The notes below the pieces were generated by a model. The model was not told the origin of the DNA and did not search any database. It saw only the letters and a program-made list of their open reading frames with translations. A DNA stretch of 17,041 bases from Chrysochromulina parva (lineage: Eukaryota; Haptophyta; Prymnesiales; Chrysochromulinaceae). Location: positions 1 to 17,041 of the forward strand of contig PJAB01001125.1 of NCBI GenBank assembly GCA_002887195.1, written 5' to 3'. Shown here piece by piece: positions 7,173 to 13,857 of this stretch (positions within the stretch are counted from its first letter, which is position 1; each line of letters starts with the position of its first letter). A program made the position numbers and the translations under genes.

Positions 7173-9064
7173 TCGGCAGCCGACGAGCTGAGAGCGCCGG
7201 CGGTGCCATTGGCCACGTACACCGCCGCCGCGCCGTTGGCCGCGTCGCCGGCGTCGGCGTCGTCCACATCATCATCTGCGTCATCAGCCGCCGCGGGTGG
7301 TGCATCCCCCGCGTCGGCGGCGCCGCCCTTTCCGAGCTGCTGCGACTTCTTCTCCTTCTCCTTGGCCTTCTTCTTTGCCTTCTTGTCACTCTTCTTGCCG
7401 CCGCCTCCGCCCTTGGCGCCGTCCACAGGCAGCTCTTCTTCATCCGCAAGCAGCGCCGCCATCGCCGCCGCCGCGCGCTCGTCGGCCTCCTGCGTCGCCG
7501 TACGCAGGAGCGCATGGCAGCGGAGCGTCGAGGCTCGCAGCGCCTCCGTCGTCTCGGACACGGAGGCGATCGAAGCGTCGGCCCCCTGTAGCCCGTCGAG
7601 CGAGTGGCCCGAGCATAACGCCGCCACCGCCGCCGCCGCTGCCGCCACCGAGGCGGTCGGCGCCGCCCCGGCCGGCGCGGGCGTGGCGGGCGTGGCGGGC
7701 GTGGCGGGCGTGGCGGGCGTGGCAGGCGTGGCGGGCGTGGCGGTGGCCGGCGCAGGCGTGGCCGGCGCGGGTGCGGTCGGCCCGGACCCAGCGGCCCCGG
7801 CCGCGGTCGGCACGGCCGCGGCCGCGATCGGCGCGGACGCGGCGGCTGCAGTGCTCAGCCGCAGCACTGAGCGGGCTACGCGATCGAGAGAACGCGAGAC
7901 TGCGGCCGAGTGTTCGAGGGCGGTCTTGCCGTTCGCGCGGAGCGAGAGGGAGGCGCCATGGCGCAGCAGGAGCTCGACGCACTCGGGCTGCCCACCCTTG
8001 GCCGCTGCGATGAGGGGCGATGTGCCGTCACGCCCACACAGGTCGACCGAGGCGCGCGCGTCCAGTAACAGTGTCGCGCACTCGAGGTGCCCCTTGAGGC
8101 ATGCGACGACGAGTGGCAGCGCGAGCGGCGTGCCGGTGCGTGAGTCCTTCTCGACGCGATCCGGCTCCGCTTTGGCTTCAACTAATCGCTTGACGTACGT
8201 CGCTGCACCGATCTCGCATGCCCAATGGAGGGACAGCTGACCTGCTTGCCCCAACGCGCCGGGCGGCGCGCTTGCATCGAGGCTGAGGCAGCGCGTGTTG
8301 GGCGAGGCGACCCAGGCCCACTGGCGGCCCGAGGCCAGCGCGTACACGTACGCCTGCCATACGCCCACCGCCTGCTCGGGGCAGCGCGCCGCGTCGGGGC
8401 AGTACAGGTATCCGCTCTTGGTGCCGTAGCCGCTCTCGGGGCCCGCCACCCATTGCTGATCGTGCCACCAGAGGCACCAGGTGCCCGCCTGGTCGCCTGG
8501 TGCGAGTGGCTCGCGCAGCACGTACGTGGGCCGCCGATTGAGGTCGCTCGGACGACGCTCGTACGTGCCCAACCCGCGCGCGCCGCCACGGGGTGGCGTG
8601 CCCACGAGAAAGACGGTCGAGGCGGCGCGCGCGAGCCGCCGGTCGAGCTCCTCCTCGTGCATCACGAGCGCGGCGCGCCCAGCGGCGCCGGCGAGGCAGT
8701 GCACGCCCGGCACGTCCTCCCAACCGCCGTCAAGCGCCGCCTGCCACGGCTTCATCGATGTCGTCAGGTCTGGGCGCGTGGCCGCATCCCGCAGGAAGAA
8801 GTGCGATGTCAGCAGCCCCAGGTCCTTCTCGTCGCCGACGTGCCAGCCGTCGCGGTACCACATGAAGGATGGCTGCGAGACTGCCGCTGACGATGAGCCA
8901 GCGCGGCCCGTCTGCCAGCGCAGCTCGTAGGTCGGCCGCGCCGCCATGTCCTTGCCTGGTCGGCGTGAGTAGATGCCGAGCCGTGCCTCGTGGTAGAGCG
9001 TGTCGCCAACGAAGACGACGTCATCGTCATGAATCGTGACGCCTTCGAGAGCTGCGGCTGCCAT
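6116..9064 (-). CDS. Large ankyrin-repeat and coiled-coil protein with a duplicated Tyr/Trp-rich N-terminal module, 982 aa
   Basis: Starts at ATG 9062-9064 and ends at TGA 6116-6118. Residues about 20-125 and 155-260 look like two copies of one module: IYSRRP...ARPTYELRW...FMWYRDGWHVG, then TYERRP...RRPTYVLRE...CLWWHDQQWVAG. Similar Tyr/Arg-Pro/Trp modules occur in algal and stramenopile proteins of unknown role (recalled, not searched). Three to four ankyrin repeats follow at about 276-390 (for example GTSPLIAAAKGGQPECVELLLRHGA). The C-terminal 590 residues are low-complexity: Ala-Thr-Pro repeats, poly-Ala, a Lys-rich stretch, a long Arg/Glu/Ala charged helix at roughly 660-800, Ala-Gln repeats and three GAVS repeats. 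No signal peptide or membrane segment is seen. The N-terminal half probably binds a partner; the tail looks like a charged single helix or scaffold. It diverges from the selenoprotein gene with 201 bases between starts. Confidence 0.8.
6543..6578. repeat. 12-bp tandem repeat, three copies, coding
   Basis: The unit GAGACGGCGCCC is repeated exactly three times at 6543-6554, 6555-6566 and 6567-6578. On the minus strand it encodes the GAVS repeat of the ankyrin protein. The unit length keeps the frame. Confidence 0.85.
7138..7170. repeat. (CCG)11 microsatellite encoding poly-Ala
   Basis: Eleven CCG triplets in a row encode a poly-alanine run in the ankyrin protein on the minus strand. The length is likely to vary between strains. 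Confidence 0.85.
7681..7743. repeat. 9-bp tandem repeat, seven copies, coding
   Basis: Seven head-to-tail copies of GCGTGGCGG, one with GCAG in place of GCGG, encode Ala-Thr-Pro repeats in the linker after the ankyrin repeats. The unit keeps the frame. Confidence 0.85.
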
Positions 9065-9265
9065 GACCAGCTCGAGGCCCCACTGTGGGCAGCGCTACCG
9101 GTAAAAAGACACCGGGGCAGCGCTAACGGTTCGCGGCGGGCGTTTCACGAAAGGTTTTGAAAAGAGAAGTGCAAACCCGTCGCAGATCCTTACATGTACA
9201 TTACGTGAAATGATGCCCGCACGCAAACGACGGCCGCCAAGCAAAAATTCACCAGAACTCGTTCG
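9065..9265. promoter_or_regulatory. Divergent promoter region between the ankyrin and selenoprotein genes
   Basis: These 201 bases separate two opposite start codons. They hold a pair of 16-base direct repeats near the ankyrin side (listed separately). An in-frame TGA at 9206-9208 closes the selenoprotein frame upstream, so its ATG at 9266 is the first usable one. No TATA box is seen. Confidence 0.55.
9087..9130. repeat. Two direct copies of GGGCAGCGCTAnCGGT
   Basis: GGGCAGCGCTACCGGT at 9087-9102 and GGGCAGCGCTAACGGT at 9115-9130 differ at one base and start 28 bases apart. Each contains the palindrome AGCGCT. Their place in a divergent promoter makes them candidate binding sites for a regulator. 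Confidence 0.55.
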
Positions 9266-9748
9266 ATGCTCCGAACGCTTCTCGTGCTGGTTGCCCTCGC
9301 GGCCTCGCGCGCGCAGCAGCACGCGCAGCAGCATCTCACCGGCAAGGTAATCTCGTGCAATGCGTGACGCCTCAATCGTCTGCCGAATGTGAAGCGGTTC
9401 CTCAAAGAGGCCGGCGGCATCGACCAATACCCTGACGTGTCTATCACCTGGATATTTCACCACGAGCCCCAGCTCTTCGTGTATGACGCCCTTGGACGCC
9501 AGGTCAATAAGATAGATCTGGCTACGTATGACTACGCAGCACTGCACCGACTCTTCAAAACCAGCTTCCGCATGTTGGAGCGAATTCCGGCAGCCGAGCT
9601 AGCAGAGCTAGCAGAGCTAGCAAACCGCACGAAAAGCGCTCAAGCGACCGCCAGCAAGGTGGTGTCGCCGTACCATCCTCACGGGCATAGGGCAGGCTCC
9701 TCAAATGAAGGCAGGCTCAGCCTCGCGCGAAGGCGCCAGAAGAATTGA
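9266..9748 (+). CDS. SELENOM: Selenoprotein M (SelM/Sep15-family thioredoxin-like ER protein) with in-frame TGA read as selenocysteine
   Basis: SelM is an ER-lumen protein with a thioredoxin-like fold and a redox Cys-x-x-Sec centre. ATG 9266 opens a 160-codon frame ending at TGA 9746-9748, interrupted only by an in-frame TGA at codon 34. Residues 1-16 (MLRTLLVLVALAASRA) are a typical ER signal peptide. The context SCNAURLNRLPNVKRFL, with U at the TGA, parallels the CGGU-x-LNRL-x-x-V-x-x-F region of animal SelM. Further down, HEPQLFVYDALGRQVNKIDL matches the family's strand region. The spacing Cys31-x-x-Sec34 fits SelM rather than the CxU of Sep15. Coding similarity on both sides of the TGA argues against a true stop or an intron there. 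The C-terminus (from about residue 105) is Ala/Glu- then Arg-rich and unlike the family. No KDEL-like tail is seen. The SECIS element should lie in 9749-10291 but was not identified. Confidence 0.88.
9365..9367 (+). other. Selenocysteine codon (TGA recoded as Sec34)
   Basis: This TGA is in frame with the signal peptide upstream and the SelM-like body downstream. Cys31 (TGC at 9356-9358) stands three positions before it, giving CxxU. Recoding needs a SECIS element in the 3' UTR and Sec-tRNA in the host. Confidence 0.85.
9593..9619 (+). repeat. 9-bp tandem repeat, three copies, coding
   Basis: GCCGAGCTA is followed by two copies of GCAGAGCTA and encodes Ala-Glu-Leu three times in the selenoprotein's C-terminal tail. 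It is a small frame-keeping expansion. Confidence 0.75.
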
Positions 9749-9875
9749 CAGTCAATGGCTCGTTGTGCCGTGCTTCGTGTTCCACACGTTTAATGACGTG
9801 AGCGCTCTGAGAACGCCATACCTGAGCATAGGTTAGCGAGGAGCCTCGCTGAGGATTGCGTGTTGGCGCAGGCCG

Positions 9876-9907
9876 CGACGAATTGATGTCGTCGGCGCGT
9901 TCGACGA
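9876..9907 (+). repeat. Three-part set of mutually exclusive 6-bp stems
   Basis: The centre TCGTCG (9889-9894) can pair perfectly with CGACGA on its left (9876-9881) or on its right (9902-9907). Loops are 7 bases each. It lies in the selenoprotein 3' UTR if transcription runs that far. Confidence 0.4.
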
Positions 9908-10016
9908 AGCCCAGAAAGGATCTCCTTCTACCTTGAAACGTCGAGAGCGTACTGAGTTTCAGTCGAGAGTTACTAGGTTGTAACCGACCCGGGCCCCGCG
10001 ACCCGGCCCCCGGGCG

Positions 10017-10030
10017 GCCGGCGCGCCGGC
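10017..10030. repeat. 14-bp GC palindrome in a GC island
   Basis: GCCGGCGCGCCGGC is a perfect palindrome inside a stretch of almost pure G and C (about 9987-10033). Confidence 0.6.
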
Positions 10031-10164
10031 GCCTAGGTGCGCCCGCAGCCCCGCCGGGCCCACAGACCCCAAAGTACGCGTCGGCCAGGGGCGGCCAGCG
10101 ACCCAGCGTGTCCTTACGTCCTCAAAAAACTCCAGCGCCTGGACCCGAGTTTGCAAGCGGGCAG

Positions 10165-10193
10165 AGGTTCCCGGGGGAGATTCCCCCGGACCT
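10165..10193. repeat. Strong 12-bp hairpin with a 2-base bulge
   Basis: CCGGGGGA (10171-10178) pairs with TCCCCCGG (10182-10189) around a 3-base loop. Outside it, AGGT (10165-10168) pairs with ACCT (10190-10193), leaving TC as a bulge. It lies about 100 bases beyond the JmjC stop. Confidence 0.6.
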
Positions 10194-10291
10194 ACATGAC
10201 GCCTCCGTGAAGCGACAACGTCAAGCGAGAACCGCGCCGGGACGCCGATCAGTAACTGTTGCGGCGACGATCATCAACATCATCAGTTTCA

Positions 10292-11890
10292 TCACAACTC
10301 CGCTCCATTCTTGCGAAGCCGCAGGCGCGCCAGGCGAGCCTCCCACGAGCTGTCGAACCGCTCGTACGCAATCTTGGTCGTCCAGAGGCGCTCGTGCTCG
10401 GGCGTGCCCCCTTCGGTGAGGAACCACGGTGGACTTGGCTGCGCGCCAAAGCACTCTCGCCAGAAAGCGAGCGCCTCCGACGCTCCCAGCGCCTCGGCTG
10501 TGAACTCCTCGATGGTCTCGCTCATCACGTGGTATCGGATCGCGACGGGGAGGCTCTCGAGACGAAACATGAGCAGCTCCAGATCGAGATTGATCCGGCC
10601 GAGACACCAGCGGCAGATCGGTGTGCCGCGCACGTCGATGGCGCACTGGAAGGCGTGGCCTCGCTCTGGTCGCGGCGCGTCCAAGGGAGCGTCCTCGGCC
10701 GCCGCGCCGCGCTCCAATGCCCGGCGCGTGCGCGCGACACGCCCGCGGCGGCGCGTGCGCCGGCGCCGGAAGACAGCAAGTTCCTCCAGCCTCGGCGTCG
10801 CAAGGTGCTCGAGGCCAGCGTATTGTATGAGAAGGTCTGCCATCAAGTTGGGCGCCTCAGCCTTCCTCATCAGCTTCGCGATGAAGGTGCGCAGCGCGTA
10901 TGCCTTCGCGTCGTAATGCAGCAGCTCGTCCCATAGATAATCGTACCCGTAGATGCTGTTCAGATGCTCGTAGAGCGCAGGCCAACGCGAGAGAGTCGAG
11001 AGGGAGAGCGACGGGCTGAGAGTCTCCACACTGTGCCACCAGTACGGAGGGATGTACAGCGCGTCGCCCGCTTGCACCTCAGCGACTAGAGCGACAGAGT
11101 GTGAGTAGTTCTCGCATGCGAGCACGCGCAGGTCCGGGGCCTCAAAATCTGCTCGGCTCTTGTGCCACAGAGGATGCAACCTCGGGTACGGGCACAGCTT
11201 CCGTGTCTCATTTGGATGCCAGAGTACGAATCGTTTGCGCCCGAGAAGCTGCAAAAAGACGTTCCGATCGGAGTCAAAGTGGGTGTGTGTGCGCATGCCG
11301 GGCGACGAGAGCCACAGGAACTGTTGACCCTTTTTCTGGTCGTCCTTGGTCGCGTACAAGGGCGCCTGTGGCTGCAACTCCGCTCGCAGCGCCTCGGGCA
11401 CCGCGGAAAAGTACGCTGTTCGCCGGCGCGCGGAGCGCCACGAGCGACGGGAGTACGTGGATGCGTTCGAGCTGCTGCCTTCGGCCGCACCAAGTTCATC
11501 GAGGAGCGTCTCGGAGCGGAGCCGTTGCACCTCGTGTGGCTCATGGTACCGCACCCATGGGTCGAGCGCCGCCCTCGAGTCAGGCACGAGGTAGTGGTGT
11601 TCGGTCGTGCGGATCACGCCTTCGAGCATGGTTCCAGCCAGCACAGCGCGCACACCAGCCCATGTCCATCGCCGTGACGCCCATCCTGTGTCACGCAGCA
11701 ACGCTGGCTCATCGGCAGTGACAAGTGCCGCCGCGTCGATCGGCTCGCCGAATCGAGGAGCCAGCACATTGGTTTTGCCGAGCGCCGCCACATCACCATG
11801 CGCAGCGCCGTACGGTCGCAGCAAAGGCGGCGCCGTACGGTCGCAGCGACGGCGGCCATACACGGTTGGCTCCGCGTGGGTTGACGGCAT
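10292..11890 (-). CDS. JmjC/cupin-8 domain Fe(II)/2-oxoglutarate oxygenase, 532 aa
   Basis: Cupin-8 JmjC proteins hydroxylate or demethylate proteins or RNA using Fe(II) and 2-oxoglutarate; members include FIH, JMJD5 and TYW5. Motifs: HTHFDSDRN at about 202-210, where His204-Phe-Asp206 gives the HxD iron ligands; LGRKRFVLW at 216-224, with the Lys that usually contacts 2-oxoglutarate; and AGDALYIPPYWWHSVETL at 274-291, with His286 as the third ligand. The N-terminal part (EPALLRDTGWASRRWTW) resembles the usual cupin-8 entry. After the fold, about 180 residues form a less familiar extension with a Cys group (CAIDVRGTPICRWC). ATG 11888-11890 is the chosen start; the first 35 codons cover an 18-base direct repeat, so the true N-terminus is uncertain. 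The substrate cannot be assigned. It shares a 123-base divergent promoter with the ZC3H3-like gene. Confidence 0.87.
   Translation of the reverse strand: MPSTHAEPTVYGRRRCDRTAPPLLRPYGAAHGDVAALGKTNVLAPRFGEPIDAAALVTADEPALLRDTGWASRRWTWAGVRAVLAGTMLEGVIRTTEHHYLVPDSRAALDPWVRYHEPHEVQRLRSETLLDELGAAEGSSSNASTYSRRSWRSARRRTAYFSAVPEALRAELQPQAPLYATKDDQKKGQQFLWLSSPGMRTHTHFDSDRNVFLQLLGRKRFVLWHPNETRKLCPYPRLHPLWHKSRADFEAPDLRVLACENYSHSVALVAEVQAGDALYIPPYWWHSVETLSPSLSLSTLSRWPALYEHLNSIYGYDYLWDELLHYDAKAYALRTFIAKLMRKAEAPNLMADLLIQYAGLEHLATPRLEELAVFRRRRTRRRGRVARTRRALERGAAAEDAPLDAPRPERGHAFQCAIDVRGTPICRWCLGRINLDLELLMFRLESLPVAIRYHVMSETIEEFTAEALGASEALAFWRECFGAQPSPPWFLTEGGTPEHERLWTTKIAYERFDSSWEARLARLRLRKNGAEL
11805..11847. 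repeat. 18-bp perfect direct repeat, 25-bp period
   Basis: GCGCCGTACGGTCGCAGC occurs at 11805-11822 and again at 11830-11847. It contains the palindrome CCGTACGG. The period is not a multiple of three, so the two copies are read in different frames inside the proposed JmjC N-terminus, which suggests DNA- or RNA-level function or a recent duplication. Confidence 0.75.
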
Positions 11891-12013
11891 GCGGAATTCA
11901 CAAAAACCGAGCGAAAACGGAGGTGATTGTTCCTCAACATTCGCACAAAACTCGCAAGGACATGCACAGCATCCAAACTTACCGTCCGAGCGCCGTCTTC
12001 GTCATCATCCCCC
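11891..12013. promoter_or_regulatory. Short divergent promoter between JmjC and ZC3H3-like genes
   Basis: Only 123 bases separate the two opposite start codons. The sequence is noticeably lower in GC than the genes beside it. I see no TATA box or clear repeat in it. Confidence 0.5.
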
Positions 12014-13288
12014 ATGAATGGCGAGGCGAATCGCGAGGCGCTCCTGCGCCGCCTCCACGAACTTGAGCTTCAGCGACGCGAGGCCTCGCTCAAGCTCACA
12101 TTGCTCACGAAGCGATCCAACGCCAACAGCGCCGAAGAAAGCATGCGTGCGCCCGCTCGAGCCGCATCAGCTCCGGCCGCACCTGCCGCAAAGCGGCCGC
12201 GCCTATCAGCTTTTGGTAGCTCGACCAGCCAGCCGATCGCACAGGTCACGCTCGGCGGCTCGACCTACGAGGTAATGCAAGGTGGCCGATCGCTGCGCCG
12301 TGCAGGCAGCGAGGCGTCCTCGACGTCCGAAGCCGTGACCAACGCCGCAAAAGCGGCGGTGGCTGCAGCCCAAGCGGCCCAGGCGGCTGCCGACGCACTG
12401 AAGCGCTACGTCGCAGCCGCTGAGGCGGCCGGTGGCGGCAGCTCGACGGGCGCAGAGACGAGGCCGTCACGAGCGCACCAGCAGCAGTATCCGCAGCCAG
12501 AGCCGCAAGCAGCGTCGCAGCCAGCACGGAAGCCAGCGCCGCATAGGCACGTCTCCGTGCCCGGTGCCGCATTCGAGCCGACGGCCAACGGCATGGGCTT
12601 GCAGCGGCGGCGTACCGACGGCAGCGCCGCCACCGGCGCGCTCCTCGTCCGCGGCGCGCCCCCTCGTACCTGCGTCGACTTTCAGCGGCAGAGACGCGTT
12701 GACGAGGCAAGAGCGGCCAAGGGCGCCGTGTTGTGCACTCAGTTTTGCCGCTTTGGCTTTTGCTCGCGCGAGGGGTCGGAGTGCCATTATGCGCACGACC
12801 CACTGCGGACGGCTATCTGCCAGCCCTTTTTGCACGGCCGCTGCGAAGCGCCCGCACCCTGCGCGCTCTCTCACGAGCCGGCGGCCGAGCGGATGCCCGT
12901 CTGCCGTCTCTACCAGCGCGGCTTGTGTGTGGCCTCACAGTGCGAGTTTTCGCACATTCATCGTGGCGCGAGCGCCACGCTGTGCGACGCGTTCAGCCGC
13001 GCAGGCTACTGCCCCGAGGGCGACACGTGCACGCGCCGCCATGAGCTCTGCTGTGAACTCGCCCAAGAGGACGCGTGTCCTTTGGGCGATCGATGCAAGC
13101 TCGGTCGCCCAGGCGTGGGCGCGGGCGCGGGCTGGCGCATGAAGCATGGCGTCCCGGCGCTCAGAGGCGGAGGTGACCTGATCGGAGCGACGGACGGAGG
13201 CGGACGGCGTTCCGGCGGGCGGCGTTCCGGCGAACGGGAGCCGGAGCCGCCGGAGCCCAAGCGATCGCTGCTCGAGCGGCGAGGCTAA
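12014..13288 (+). CDS. CCCH zinc-finger protein of the ZC3H3 (Smicl) type, 424 aa
   Basis: ZC3H3 family proteins bind RNA and link mRNA 3'-end processing (with CPSF) to poly(A) RNA export from the nucleus. ATG 12014 begins a short charged helix (residues 1-35); an in-frame ATG at 11927 is possible but would run through the promoter. The body holds tandem fingers: C241-x8-C250-x6-C257-x3-H261, C269-x7-C277-x5-C283-x3-H287, C297-x7-C305-x4-C310-x3-H314 and C324-x8-C333-x5-C339-x3-H343. A fifth unit has C347, C355 and C361 but Arg365 where His belongs. HDPLR after finger 1 and the MPVC link before finger 3 match ZC3H3 closely. QVTLGGSTYEVMQGGRSLRRA at about 77-97 resembles the short motif before the fingers in relatives. 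The rest is Ala-rich or Gly/Arg-rich and likely disordered; KRPR at 60-63 could be a nuclear signal. Confidence 0.88.
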   Translation: MNGEANREALLRRLHELELQRREASLKLTLLTKRSNANSAEESMRAPARAASAPAAPAAKRPRLSAFGSSTSQPIAQVTLGGSTYEVMQGGRSLRRAGSEASSTSEAVTNAAKAAVAAAQAAQAAADALKRYVAAAEAAGGGSSTGAETRPSRAHQQQYPQPEPQAASQPARKPAPHRHVSVPGAAFEPTANGMGLQRRRTDGSAATGALLVRGAPPRTCVDFQRQRRVDEARAAKGAVLCTQFCRFGFCSREGSECHYAHDPLRTAICQPFLHGRCEAPAPCALSHEPAAERMPVCRLYQRGLCVASQCEFSHIHRGASATLCDAFSRAGYCPEGDTCTRRHELCCELAQEDACPLGDRCKLGRPGVGAGAGWRMKHGVPALRGGGDLIGATDGGGRRSGGRRSGEREPEPPEPKRSLLERRG

Positions 13289-13387
13289 GGAGCGATGACC
13301 CGATGTGTGAGGCAATAGGTGAGGCACGCCGGCACCGTCCGTGTTTACGCGGTACGGCTTTCGGAGCGTGTAGCTCTGCACTCATGG

Positions 13388-13414
13388 CTTTTTTACGTTT
13401 TAGGTGTAAAAAAG
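13388..13414. repeat. Perfect 9-bp AT-rich inverted repeat
   Basis: CTTTTTTAC at 13388-13396 pairs with GTAAAAAAG at 13406-13414 across a 9-base loop. It lies about 100 bases past the ZC3H3-like stop and gives a poly-T run on either strand. Confidence 0.6.
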
Positions 13415-13605
13415 GTGTGAGCGGAGCGGACAGCGAGCGCAGCTCAGGAATGACGATTTCATGCATGCGGAGAACTTGGGGGCATGGGGGATCGCACGTC
13501 GAAGCGCGACGCCACGGAACGCCACGACAGTCCGGACGACTCACAGCTGCACAGTCCACAGACGCAGACGCGAGACCACAGACCTAGACACAGAGATCGA
13601 CATGC

Positions 13606-13635
13606 AGATATGGACCTAGCAGATATGGACCTAGC
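13606..13635. repeat. 15-bp tandem repeat, two copies
   Basis: AGATATGGACCTAGC is repeated exactly at 13606-13620 and 13621-13635, followed by a partial third copy (AGCGATATGG). A weaker related stretch lies just upstream (GACCTAGACACAGAGATC). Confidence 0.8.
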
Positions 13636-13857
13636 AGCGATATGGAGAAGCGATGTAATATGTTGCAAGACACCCGAAACAACCCCGCCACGGGCTGAGC
13701 CATGTGAAGCACAGTCTGGCGCTCTCTGGACGCTACAGAGCGCAGACAGCCATCATCTCGACAGCGCTTGCAGTGTGTGTCTGAGGAAAGGGTATTGGGA
13801 TCAAACAGCCACCAACCATCTCTCGATAACGAGGAAAGGGTGGAGCATCGAGCTCTG

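Larger units (their letters stand above)
9749..10291. other. Convergent 3' gap, structure-rich, expected to hold the SECIS element
   Basis: These 543 bases lie between the stops of the selenoprotein (+) and JmjC (-) genes. The first 200 bases contain several small hairpins: CACGT/ACGTG at 9785-9800, AGCGAG/CTCGCT at 9835-9850, and a three-part set at 9876-9907. The middle (about 9984-10080) is very GC-rich with palindromes, and a strong hairpin lies at 10165-10193. I see no protein gene, and no SECIS that meets the ATGA...AA...GA core with a good helix. Confidence 0.55.
13289..13857. other. Convergent 3' gap between ZC3H3-like and channel genes
   Basis: These 569 bases lie between two converging stops. 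They contain an AT-rich inverted repeat at 13388-13414 and a 15-base tandem repeat at 13606-13635. I see no credible gene; the open frames here are short and repeat-derived. Confidence 0.55.

Noticed and set aside
6756..8240. Long plus-strand open frame (494 codons) opposite the ankyrin gene
   Set aside because: It is almost all Ala, Ser and Arg and mirrors the GC-rich repeats of the minus-strand gene; it has no domain of its own.
9347..9393. Intron starting at the GTAATC after AAG in the selenoprotein, removing the TGA
   Set aside because: The bases that would be removed encode the Cys-x-x-Sec and LNRLPNVK stretch that matches SelM, so they are coding.
9793..9839. ATGA...AA...GA as the SECIS element of the selenoprotein
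   Set aside because: The AA is 15 bases after ATGA, the only matching stem is a 4-bp GCTC/GAGC out of place, and the GA does not sit opposite the ATGA. Too weak to annotate.
9959..10156. Minus-strand 65-codon open frame in the GC island
   Set aside because: It is short, driven by composition and shows no motif.
11927..12013. N-terminal extension of the ZC3H3-like protein from ATG 11927
   Set aside because: It would use most of the 123-base divergent promoter. The ATG at 12014 is followed at once by a regular charged helix.
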